64,000 nt of DNA from positions 1-64,000 of the forward strand of contig JAGASE010000024.1 in NCBI GenBank assembly GCA_017621875.1, read 5' to 3'. Positions 9,291-16,252 of the stretch are shown here, piece by piece. Source of the stretch: Clostridia bacterium (GTDB taxonomy: Bacteria; Bacillota; Clostridia; UBA1381). Both the position numbers and the translations under genes were made by a program. The notes under the pieces were generated by a model. The model did no database searches, was not told where the DNA came from, and was given only the letters and a program-made list of their open reading frames with translations. Each line of letters opens with the position of its first letter. Position 1 is the first letter of the stretch.

Positions 9291-9992
9291 TCACGCCTTG
9301 TTAAAATAGTAGCCCACGCCGCGCTTGGTTATTATGTAGCGAGGCATTCCGGGATCGTCTTCGATTTTTTCTCTGAGACGGCGTACAGTAACGTCAACTG
9401 TGCGAACATCGCCGTAATATTCATATCCCCATACGTTTTCCAAAAGACTCTCGCGTGAGAAAATCTTTTCGGGCTGCATTGCCAGGAATTTTAAAAGCTC
9501 AAATTCGCGGAGTGTGATGTCAATAACCTTGCCGTGCTTTGAAACCTCGTATCTTTCCACATTTATGGTAAGGTCGCCCGAAGAAATGGAATTGGAATTT
9601 TCCTGTGCTGACCGCTCGCGGTCAATAGAGGTTCTTCTGAGATTTGCCTTTACGCGTGCAGTAAGCTCGCGGATAGAGAAGGGCTTTGTCATATAATCGT
9701 CGGCACCAAGCTCTAAGCCTAAAACCTTATCAACCTCTTCCTCGCGTGCAGTGAGCATAATTATAGGAACGGAAGACTTTTCGCGAATTTTCTTGCATAC
9801 CTCAAAGCCGTCCATTTTTGGCAGCATAACATCAAGAAGTATGAGGTCGGGATTTTCCGATAATGCAAGCTCAAGTCCGGTTTGTCCGTCCATTGCCTCC
9901 AAAACCTTGTAGCCCTCTTTTGTGAAGTTAAATTTAAGAATATCTACAATGGCCTGCTCGTCTTCTATTATAAGAACACATCTTTCGTCCAT
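9291..9992 (-). CDS. walR: Response regulator WalR (YycF), OmpR family
   Basis: This 233-residue two-domain regulator has a receiver domain (IIEDEQ near the start, phosphoacceptor Asp in LILLDVMLP near 52, Lys in TKPFS near 101) and a C-terminal winged-helix DNA-binding domain ending VGYYFNKA. I chose the ATG at 9992 (MDERC), with GAAAGGA upstream. A 29-codon upstream extension is AT-rich, overlaps the promoter and is rejected. It is first in the operon walR-walK-secreted protein-yycH-yycI. In most Firmicutes WalRK controls peptidoglycan hydrolases and is essential. Confidence 0.93.
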   Translation of the reverse strand: MDERCVLIIEDEQAIVDILKFNFTKEGYKVLEAMDGQTGLELALSENPDLILLDVMLPKMDGFEVCKKIREKSSVPIIMLTAREEEVDKVLGLELGADDYMTKPFSIRELTARVKANLRRTSIDRERSAQENSNSISSGDLTINVERYEVSKHGKVIDITLREFELLKFLAMQPEKIFSRESLLENVWGYEYYGDVRTVDVTVRRLREKIEDDPGMPRYIITKRGVGYYFNKA

Positions 9993-10038
9993 GATTACTA
10001 CGTCCTTTCGATAAAAATATATAAAAATATACATTATT

Positions 10039-10067
10039 ATTTTAACAGAATATGTGCAAATCTTCAA
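10039..10067 (-). promoter_or_regulatory. Sigma-A promoter of the walR operon
   Basis: On the minus strand TTGAAG (10067-10062), a 17-bp spacer and TAAAAT (10044-10039) lie about 47 bp before the chosen walR start, and inside the rejected upstream extension. Confidence 0.6.
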
Positions 10068-10105
10068 TAGATAATTCAAAAAAAATTAAAAAATTCATTT
10101 TATAT

Positions 10106-10140
10106 ACAAAAAAAGTCATACTGCATTTTGCAGTATGACT
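10106..10140 (-). terminator. Distal terminator hairpin with U-tract
   Basis: AGTCATACTGC (10114-10124) pairs with GCAGTATGACT (10130-10140). Read on the minus strand it is followed by seven T residues. The same hairpin stem occurs at 10372-10395 without a T-run, and the repeat element lies between the two. Confidence 0.8.
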
Positions 10141-10371
10141 GAGCGTGTCGATAAATTTATCGGCACGCTTACAGATGCCGAAAAAGGAAGCAGAATTTTT
10201 TGTTTTAAAGCACGTAGGCGTACGTGGGTACGGTAGGGCTTTAAAACGGAAAAAGCAGAGTTTTACTACATTTTACAAGAAAAATATAATAATTAAAAGT
10301 ACTATTCTAAATACAAAACAGAGATAATAATTTTTCTTTTCTGCGGTTATGCGACTTTTTCGACAGCCTGA
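10140..10371 (-). repeat. Dispersed repeat element, copy B
   Basis: The part at 10140-10275 is a nearly identical, inverted copy of 1-140. The whole insert seems to run to 10371, because it is bounded on both sides by copies of one terminator hairpin. It contains a hairpin at 10143-10168 (GCGTG-CGATAA arms), a long stem GTTTTAAAGC/GCTTTAAAAC, and an AT-rich tail 10275-10360. No convincing protein is encoded. Confidence 0.75.
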
Positions 10372-10395
10372 GTCATACTGCAAATGCAGTATGAC
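10372..10395 (-). terminator. Proximal terminator hairpin lacking a U-tract
   Basis: GTCATACTGC pairs with GCAGTATGAC just downstream of the NagB-like gene. On the minus strand it is followed by TCAGGCTG instead of T residues, so termination is probably completed only at the second copy (10106-10140). Confidence 0.65.
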
Positions 10396-10402
10396 CAATA
10401 AT

Positions 10403-11341
10403 TTAGTTACATTCGGCAACCAACGGTCCTGCCAGCTCTTTAAGATAGAACAGCTTTCCCGGAAGTGTCGGCATATATGTAGAGGTGATATTCATATCCG
10501 GTCCGTAGTGCAGGGTTGTTAAGAAGCTCATCCCTTGCCAACCCATGCCGCGGCCAAGTGCTCCGTCGCAGCCGCCGATTATGTAATCAGCCTGAAGGAA
10601 CAAGCCCGGTCCGATTGTGTTTGCGGTACATGGAACTAAGGTTGTGCGGCTTTTAAAGCTTGTGATAGCGTTCTGCTCAATAGTAAGTGGATGAAGCTTT
10701 GCACCTATTCTGTAGCACTGCTGCTTCCATTCTGCCTCAGATGCAAACTCTGCTGCAAACTGCGGCTCCCAGAACGCGATGTGGCACATTCTGCCGATGC
10801 CGAATACCAAAACGAGCTTTGCACCCTCTTTTTTGAGAGCGGCAATCTTTTCGGGGTAGGTAGGCAGATTTTCCTTGGTAGCAAAATTACGCTGAGCCGG
10901 CGGAACAGTGTTTTCGCCGAGCTTGTCAAAGAATGCCTGCTTCATGCTATATTCAAAGGACGCAGGATTGTCGTTCGGAAGGGTGTTTCCTTCGCTGTCT
11001 GCCCATTCGTCCATGTTAAAGGTGTATACGTGGTCGCATTTTACATTCCATTCGTTAAGAAAATAAACTGCCCAGCGGTACATTCCCATAGGTCCTACGG
11101 GAAGAATCATTGCAAGCTTTTGACCTGCATCGCGTGCATTTTTTATCTGCAGTGCGATTTCATGTCCCATAAAGGTATCAAATTCGTAAATATTTTCACA
11201 TTCAATCGGGTTAAAATCCTTGTGCCAGAAATCCTCGCGTGCAACGCCCTTATCGCAGCACTCGTCAATTTTCTTCATATCCCAGCCTGCAGGGTAAAAG
11301 CCCTCCAAAAGGCTGCCTTTAACGGTAGTTAAAAAATCCAT
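10403..11341 (-). CDS. Glucosamine-6-phosphate deaminase-like protein (NagB superfamily)
   Basis: This 312-residue protein belongs to the NagB/RpiA/SugarP isomerase fold. FNMDEW (near 108) corresponds to the FNMDE motif of NagB, and [13 protein letters not shown] (near 190) corresponds to G-x-G-x-D-G-H-I-A-F-N-E-P. The catalytic His and the Glu are kept, but the Asp two residues before the His is replaced by Met, and the protein is ~50-70 residues longer than typical NagB. Activity on glucosamine-6-phosphate is therefore not assured, and a related 6-phospho-sugar is possible. It ends the two-gene operon begun by a PIG-L deacetylase, 29 bp upstream, which fits deacetylation followed by deamination of an N-acetyl amino sugar. 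An AAAGGAG site precedes the ATG. Confidence 0.8.
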   Translation of the reverse strand: MDFLTTVKGSLLEGFYPAGWDMKKIDECCDKGVAREDFWHKDFNPIECENIYEFDTFMGHEIALQIKNARDAGQKLAMILPVGPMGMYRWAVYFLNEWNVKCDHVYTFNMDEWADSEGNTLPNDNPASFEYSMKQAFFDKLGENTVPPAQRNFATKENLPTYPEKIAALKKEGAKLVLVFGIGRMCHIAFWEPQFAAEFASEAEWKQQCYRIGAKLHPLTIEQNAITSFKSRTTLVPCTANTIGPGLFLQADYIIGGCDGALGRGMGWQGMSFLTTLHYGPDMNITSTYMPTLPGKLFYLKELAGPLVAECN

Positions 11342-11370
11342 GATTAATTTCTCCTTTCCAATTTACAGGT

Positions 11371-12069
11371 TTACGGCAAAAGTCTTTTTGTAGTAACCTT
11401 TGGCCATACAAATTCCTGAGTAAATGCCTCGGCATAGCCTGTGTTTGCCTGAAGTCCGCGGTATCTTGAACAGGTGCGTACGAACTCAGCAAAATCTATT
11501 CCGTCATGGTCACGCATCCATTTGAGCTGACTTTGGTGGCATTCGAGCATCTGCATTTTAAGCTCTATCTCTTCTGTAATATCCACATATTCCGTAGGAA
11601 TGAAGTTCATTCCGGCGGTGTTATCCATATAGTATATAGGTGTAAGCTCAGCTTTTCCGCTGTTGCCGTAATGCGGAACGCTTGCAACAAAGCATGCGTC
11701 AAATACAAGCTTTGAAACCGCACGGTGATCCGACATATAATCGGTAGGACTGTGAGTTATGATAAAATCAGGTTGAACTTTTCTGATAAGGTCTACGATT
11801 TTATCACGTTGAGTTATATCACTGCCGTTAACCAGCAAATCCCCAATGTCCAAATTCACCACATCAATTCCTGCAAGTGCCCCAGCATTTTCAGCCTCCT
11901 TGGTTCTTATTTCGCGTAATTCCTCCGGGGAGATGATTTCATGTCCCATATTGCCGTTTGCAACATGGCATGCAGTAACCTTGTCTCCGCGTTTTACGCA
12001 CTTTATAAGCGTTCCCACGCAGGAAAGCTCAATATCGTCCGGGTGACAGCCTATTGCCAAAACATTCAT
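11371..12069 (-). CDS. PIG-L (LmbE) family N-acetylglucosamine-type deacetylase
   Basis: This 232-residue zinc hydrolase has the family signature HPDDIEL near residue 9 (His and Asp as metal ligand and base) and the third metal-binding motif near HSPTDYMSDHRA (about 130-141). Relatives remove acetyl groups from GlcNAc-containing lipids, thiols and free sugars. Its partner NagB-like gene suggests a small N-acetyl-amino sugar substrate in the cytoplasm, since no signal peptide is present. It is transcribed divergently from an AraC regulator at 12231, whose promoter lies in the shared 161-bp gap. Confidence 0.88.
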   Translation of the reverse strand: MNVLAIGCHPDDIELSCVGTLIKCVKRGDKVTACHVANGNMGHEIISPEELREIRTKEAENAGALAGIDVVNLDIGDLLVNGSDITQRDKIVDLIRKVQPDFIITHSPTDYMSDHRAVSKLVFDACFVASVPHYGNSGKAELTPIYYMDNTAGMNFIPTEYVDITEEIELKMQMLECHQSQLKWMRDHDGIDFAEFVRTCSRYRGLQANTGYAEAFTQEFVWPKVTTKRLLP

Positions 12070-12112
12070 TTAATACACAACCTTTCTAAAGCTTTTCTGT
12101 AATAGCGTTATA

Positions 12113-12147
12113 TGTATCAGTTAGCTTTCGCTCTTGACTTTGATACA
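12113..12147. promoter_or_regulatory. Inverted repeat in the deacetylase-AraC gap
   Basis: TGTATCA (12113-12119) and TGATACA (12141-12147) form an inverted repeat overlapping the spacer of the AraC promoter. It is a candidate operator for the local AraC protein. Confidence 0.4.
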
Positions 12148-12162
12148 ATCATATATTATAAT
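12134..12162 (+). promoter_or_regulatory. Sigma-A promoter of the AraC gene at 12231
   Basis: TTGACT (12134-12139), a 17-bp spacer and TATAAT (12157-12162). Confidence 0.65.
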
Positions 12163-12230
12163 ATTGTTAATTTGAATTGAATACATTTTTATATCATAAA
12201 CATATCTTTTTGTAAACTAAGCAGGAGTGA

Positions 12231-13121
12231 ATGAAATTCATGAAGACAGACTATGTAAAATATAAAATTGCAAATATAATCAATATTCAGAAAATTGTAA
12301 CGCTGCATTATTTTGAATTTGAGTGTACCTTTAATTATAAGAAGGAAAGCCATGATTTTTGGGAAATGGTATATGTGGACAAGGGAAAGCTGCAGGTAAA
12401 AGCGGGAAACAGGGAGCTTACGCTTTCCCAGGGAGAATGTTTTTTTCATAAGCCGAACGAATTTCATATGCATAGTGCGAACGGCGTGGTTGCACCGAAT
12501 ATAGTCATAATTTCGTTTGTGTGCAATTCGCAGAGCATGAAATTTTTTAAATCAAAGCATATAAAGGTTCCGGAAAAGCTACGTGGACTGATTTCTGAAA
12601 TAATAAATGAAGGAAAAAAGACCTTTAATCTTCCATTTAACGACCCGGATTTAAAGCAGCTGCAATTAAGAAACGACAGCATCATCGGCGGACAGCAGAT
12701 GGTGAGAATATACCTTGAGCAGTTTCTTATCATGCTCTTGCGGCATGAGTGCAATGAGGAAAATACAAACGTGTTTTCATCAAGAGAAACAATGATGGAG
12801 CATCTTGCTGTGCAGATGCAGAAAAAACTGGATACATATGTGTATAAGAGAATCAGCGTGGAGGAATTTTGCAGGGAAATGAAATACTCAAAGGCGTATC
12901 TTTCAAAAATTTTCCTGAAAAATTACGGTTGCTCAATCAGTACATATATTGCGATGGTAAAGGTAAGCGAGGCGAAAAAGCTTATCCGCGAGCATACCTA
13001 TAATTTCAGTCAGATTTCCGATATGCTGTGCTTTTCAAACCCCTTTTATTTTTCCAGAGTATTCAGAAGGGTTACGGGAATGTCGCCTACAGAGTATAAG
13101 CAGTCGGTTAAAATTGATTAA
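12231..13121 (+). CDS. AraC family transcriptional regulator
   Basis: This 296-residue protein has an N-terminal cupin-like sensing domain (for example ECFFHKPNEFH near 73) and a C-terminal pair of helix-turn-helix motifs. The first follows ISVEEFCREMKYSKAYLSKI near 205. The second contains FSQISDMLCFSNPFYFSRVF and ends FRRVTGMSPTEY. It is divergent to the deacetylase/deaminase pair and probably controls it in response to an amino sugar. Two ATGs are possible: 12231, 3 nt after AGGAG, or 12240, 12 nt after it. I keep the first. Confidence 0.88.
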   Translation: MKFMKTDYVKYKIANIINIQKIVTLHYFEFECTFNYKKESHDFWEMVYVDKGKLQVKAGNRELTLSQGECFFHKPNEFHMHSANGVVAPNIVIISFVCNSQSMKFFKSKHIKVPEKLRGLISEIINEGKKTFNLPFNDPDLKQLQLRNDSIIGGQQMVRIYLEQFLIMLLRHECNEENTNVFSSRETMMEHLAVQMQKKLDTYVYKRISVEEFCREMKYSKAYLSKIFLKNYGCSISTYIAMVKVSEAKKLIREHTYNFSQISDMLCFSNPFYFSRVFRRVTGMSPTEYKQSVKID

Positions 13122-13199
13122 GAAGGACGGCGTTTTTTTGTAACGGATTTCGTCTTTTAAACGAATTTTGAAAAAAATTAAAAAAATTATAAAAAAGTC

Positions 13200-13228
13200 T
13201 TGACAATCAGGTTGAGTTGTGGTATTAT
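13200..13228 (+). promoter_or_regulatory. Sigma-A promoter of tRNA-Lys
   Basis: Consensus TTGACA (13200-13205), a 17-bp spacer and TATTAT (13223-13228), 29 bp upstream of the mature tRNA 5' end. Confidence 0.8.
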
Positions 13229-13257
13229 ATAGAAGTTGTCAACAGAATAACAAATAT

Positions 13258-13333
13258 GTGCCTTTAGCTCAGCTGGTAGAGCACCTGACTCTTAATCAGG
13301 GTGTCCAGGGTTCGAGCCCCTGAAGGCGCACCA
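13258..13333 (+). tRNA. tRNA-Lys (anticodon CTT)
   Basis: The 76-nt cloverleaf has acceptor stem GTGCCTT/AAGGCGC, D-arm GCTC...GAGC, anticodon loop with CTT (lysine), T-loop GTTCGAG and an encoded CCA. It stands alone with its own promoter and terminator. Confidence 0.95.
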
Positions 13334-13341
13334 TAGAAAAT

Positions 13342-13376
13342 CTCGTAACCATGCGGCTTGCGAGGTTTTTCTTTTG
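13342..13376 (+). terminator. Terminator of tRNA-Lys
   Basis: CTCGTAA pairs with TTGCGAG around a 9-nt loop, followed by a T-rich tract GGTTTTTCTTTT. Confidence 0.7.
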
Positions 13377-13424
13377 TACGGTAATAAAATCAAGTTATCT
13401 ACTATACGGTAGTTGTACGGTAAT
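13376..13424 (+). repeat. Iterated TACGGTA motifs after tRNA-Lys
   Basis: GTACGGTAAT occurs at 13376-13385 and 13415-13424, with a third TACGGTA at 13405-13411. Such iterons just downstream of a tRNA can be left over from integrase arm sites, but no integrase is nearby. The rest of the gap 13430-13560 shows nothing I can name. Confidence 0.4.
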
Positions 13425-13564
13425 GGTGAGAGTGTAGATATATAAAAATTAAAAAAATCCAAACCCTTTTCTAATTGTTTTCCTAAATTAACTGCTTTAA
13501 TAATTGTATTTAATTTAATATTGAGCGGAACGTATGCAGTTAAGGCTAAGAAATATATATAATA

Positions 13565-13648
13565 TTCGGAACTTATCCGCAGACCGAGGCTTTAGACTGC
13601 AATGTGGACTGGAACAAGGATGCCGGGATTGTTACAATAACCAAGTAA
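13565..13648 (+). pseudogene. Fragment of a copper-amine-oxidase-N-domain gene
   Basis: One frame reads FGTYPQTEALDCNVDW followed by NKDAGIVTITK and a stop. It matches the usual end of a copper amine oxidase N-terminal-like repeat (ALGC-VDW-TKTVTI). A stop codon lies just upstream in the same frame and there is no start, so it is a remnant of the 3' end of a secreted protein gene. A complete member of that family lies at 23358-26018. The 69-codon frame 13534-13743 in another phase is spurious. Confidence 0.45.
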
Positions 13649-13739
13649 ATTCAATCAGGAATATGCAAATAAAAAGTGTATATACAGCACAGCTTATGAA
13701 TGTAAAATTTATTATAAGGCTACAGATTGGAGATAAATT

Positions 13740-15113
13740 ATGAATATAGATAAAATTCTTGAAAGTCAGAAAGCATACTTTCAAAGCGGAGCTACAATTC
13801 CGATAGGCTTTCGTATTGAAATGCTTAAAAGGCTGTATAATACGGTTAAAAAATATGAAAAGGAGATAGGCTATGCCTTAAAGGCTGACCTTGGAAAGAG
13901 TGATTTTGAAGGGTTTATGTGCGAAGTCGGACTGGTGCTTAGCGAAATAAGCTATATGATAAGACATACGCGAAAATTTGCGTCAAAGCACAGGGTTCAT
14001 ACTCCACTTGCACAGTTTGCATCGTGCAGCTATCAAAAGCCGTCACCGTATGGAAACGTGCTTATTATGAGCCCGTGGAATTATCCTTTCCTTTTAACGA
14101 TTGACCCTTTGGCAGACGCGATAGCTGCAGGAAATACCGCGATTGTAAAGCCGAGTGCATATTCTCCGGCGACAAGCAGAGTTATTGAGAAAATAATCGG
14201 TGAATGTTTTCCTTTGGAATATGTTGCGGTTGTTACCGGCGGAAGACGCGAAAATGCGGAGCTTTTAAATAAGAAATTTGACTTTATTTTCTTTACGGGA
14301 AGTCAGAATGTGGGCAAGGAGGTGCTTCGCCGGACAGCGGAAAACCTGACGCCGGTTGTTTTGGAGCTTGGCGGAAAAAGTCCATGCATTGTTGACAGCT
14401 CGGCAAAGCTGAAGATAGCGGCAAAGAGAATTGTTTTCGGAAAATATTTAAACTGCGGTCAGACCTGTGTCGCACCCGATTATATCCTTTGCGAGAAATC
14501 CGTTAAGGATAGGCTCATAGAGGAAATCTTAAAGCAGATAAAAAAGCAGTACGGTGAAAAACCGCTTGAAAATCCCGATTACGGAAAAATAGTAAATGAA
14601 AAGCACTTTGACCGTCTTTTGGGACTTATTGATAAGGATAAAATTGTTATCGGCGGAGAAAGCAACAGGGAAACACTTCAGATTGCACCGACCGTAATGG
14701 ATAATGTGACCTTCAAAGACGGCGTAATGCAGGAGGAAATATTCGGACCTATTATGCCGATTCTCACATATGACAGCTTTGATGAGGTGTTTGAAATCCT
14801 GCGTGATAAGCCAAAGCCGCTGGCACAGTATATATTTTCGGAAAATAAAGAAAATATTAAAAGAGTTACCGAGCTTTGCTCATTCGGAGGCGGCTGTATA
14901 AATGATACAATCATTCATCTTGCAACAAGCGAAATGGGCTTTGGCGGAGTCGGCGAAAGCGGCATGGGAGCATACCACGGAAAGGTGGGCTTTGACGCTT
15001 TTTCGCACACAAAGAGCATTGTGGATAAAAAGACGTGGATAGATTTGCCTATGCGTTATCAGCCATACAAAAAAGGGCTTTACGGCAAGCTTTTACATAT
15101 ATTTTTAAGATAG
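13740..15113 (+). CDS. Aldehyde dehydrogenase, NAD(P)-dependent (class 3-like)
   Basis: This 457-residue enzyme oxidises aldehydes to acids using NAD(P). Visible family features are the Asn motif SPWNYPF near 114, the Rossmann segment FTGSQNVGKEV near 184, the general base in LELGGKSP near 209, and the catalytic Cys in CGQTCVAPDY near 242. The short length and lack of an N-terminal extension resemble class 3/YwdH-type enzymes that act on fatty or aromatic aldehydes. It has a GGAG ribosome site 7 nt from the ATG. It stands alone, and its link to the redox operon at 16253 is only proximity. Confidence 0.93.
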   Translation: MNIDKILESQKAYFQSGATIPIGFRIEMLKRLYNTVKKYEKEIGYALKADLGKSDFEGFMCEVGLVLSEISYMIRHTRKFASKHRVHTPLAQFASCSYQKPSPYGNVLIMSPWNYPFLLTIDPLADAIAAGNTAIVKPSAYSPATSRVIEKIIGECFPLEYVAVVTGGRRENAELLNKKFDFIFFTGSQNVGKEVLRRTAENLTPVVLELGGKSPCIVDSSAKLKIAAKRIVFGKYLNCGQTCVAPDYILCEKSVKDRLIEEILKQIKKQYGEKPLENPDYGKIVNEKHFDRLLGLIDKDKIVIGGESNRETLQIAPTVMDNVTFKDGVMQEEIFGPIMPILTYDSFDEVFEILRDKPKPLAQYIFSENKENIKRVTELCSFGGGCINDTIIHLATSEMGFGGVGESGMGAYHGKVGFDAFSHTKSIVDKKTWIDLPMRYQPYKKGLYGKLLHIFLR

Positions 15114-15238
15114 AAGCTAAGCTATGAAGCTAAAAGGTCAATGTAACCTTTGCAACATGAGTATGCTTTGTTGATGAGTAAATTGACATGAACGGCTTAA
15201 ATCTGTTTGCCCGATTTGTTGAAATTGTCGTATAGTGC

Positions 15239-15268
15239 TTGACATTTATTTACATTTAATGATATATT
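15239..15268 (+). promoter_or_regulatory. Sigma-A promoter of the DeoR regulator
   Basis: TTGACA (15239-15244), an 18-bp spacer and TATATT (15263-15268), 35 bp before the ATG. The rest of 15114-15238 shows no gene. Confidence 0.6.
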
Positions 15269-15302
15269 AAAGTTAAGACAATATGATAACAGGTGAAATA
15301 AT

Positions 15303-16061
15303 ATGAATCAGGAACGCAGAGATAAAATTGCAGAGATGCTTGAGAGACAGCATACAATAAAAAATACAGAGCTGATGGAGCGTTTCGGAATTTCTATTGA
15401 AACTGTACGCCGGGATTTGGCGTATTTGGAGGAACAGGGATTTCTGGAGCGTGTTTACGGAGGTGCCGTAAGGAAAAGATTTATGAATGCGGAACCCGGC
15501 TATACAAACCGCGAAAAGGAAAATTCGTCAGAAAAGCTGATGATTGCACATGAGGCAGAAAAGCTTATTCATCAGAATGATACGGTATTTTTCGATTTGG
15601 GAACAACTGTGCTGTCGCTTGCACGTAATATTGACAGCGGAAAGGATATAACGGCTTTTACAAATTCCTTGAGAACGGCAATAGTGCTGTCCGAAAAGGG
15701 CTGCGATGTGATTATTCCGGGAGGACAGCTGCGGGCGGGAGAATTTGCAGTTTCAGGAAGTCTTGCGGAAAGCGGTATGCAGCAATTTAATATTGATAAA
15801 GCTATTATCGGTGTGGCGGGCATTACGGAGAGCGGAATTACAGATTTTGTTTTAAAAGAAGCAAGTCTCCGCCGACAGGTTATTAAAAATGCCCGTAAGG
15901 TTATTGCATTGGCGGATTTCAGTAAGTTTGGAGTGCGGGCGATGTGCAATGTATGTCCGCTGGCGGATATCGACGTATTAATTACGGACGAAAAGGCACC
16001 GTCCGACATGCTTAAGGAATTTGAAAAAAAAGGAATAAAAATTATTGTGGCAAATTTGTAA
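15303..16061 (+). CDS. DeoR/GlpR family transcriptional regulator
   Basis: This 252-residue protein has an N-terminal DeoR helix-turn-helix (RFGISIETVRRDLAYLE near 25-42, followed by the family hallmark RVYGGAV near 51) and a C-terminal sugar-phosphate-sensing domain of the ISOCOT fold (FDLGTTVLSLA near 99, GVAGITESGITDF near 176). Members usually repress sugar or glycerol-phosphate genes and release DNA when a sugar phosphate binds. It lies directly upstream of the GlpA-like operon and is the obvious candidate regulator for it, although a terminator separates the two. Confidence 0.92.
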   Translation: MNQERRDKIAEMLERQHTIKNTELMERFGISIETVRRDLAYLEEQGFLERVYGGAVRKRFMNAEPGYTNREKENSSEKLMIAHEAEKLIHQNDTVFFDLGTTVLSLARNIDSGKDITAFTNSLRTAIVLSEKGCDVIIPGGQLRAGEFAVSGSLAESGMQQFNIDKAIIGVAGITESGITDFVLKEASLRRQVIKNARKVIALADFSKFGVRAMCNVCPLADIDVLITDEKAPSDMLKEFEKKGIKIIVANL

Positions 16062-16072
16062 ATGTGGATTTT

Positions 16073-16112
16073 TGAGACTGCTTGCGGTATAACGCAGCAG
16101 TTTCTTTTTTTG
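16073..16112 (+). terminator. Terminator after the DeoR gene
   Basis: GAGACTGCT-GCG pairs with CGC-AGCAGTTTC (with one bulged T), followed by a run of T. Confidence 0.75.
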
Positions 16113-16150
16113 TTATTTTGAAAATATGTTGACAGTTTCTTGAAAACATC

Positions 16151-16179
16151 TTGACAATGTTGTGTAAATGTATTATAAT
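16151..16179 (+). promoter_or_regulatory. Sigma-A promoter of the GlpA-like operon
   Basis: Consensus TTGACA (16151-16156), a 17-bp spacer and TATAAT (16174-16179). Two more TTGA steps lie 11 and 21 bp upstream (TTGACAG, TTGAAA), which could form a DeoR-type operator. Confidence 0.75.
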
Positions 16180-16252
16180 TTTGTTATCAAAAATAAATTA
16201 ATATTTAATATTGATTTGTTCTGAAATTTATATCAATAGGAAGGTGCTTAAA

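Noticed and set aside
9993-10079. 29-codon N-terminal extension of WalR
   Set aside because: It is very AT-rich and covers the walR promoter. The internal ATG has a ribosome site and gives the normal receiver-domain start.
10145-10327. 60-codon plus-strand frame in repeat copy B
   Set aside because: It is entirely inside the non-coding repeat, and the matching frame in copy A is not conserved as a start-to-stop gene.
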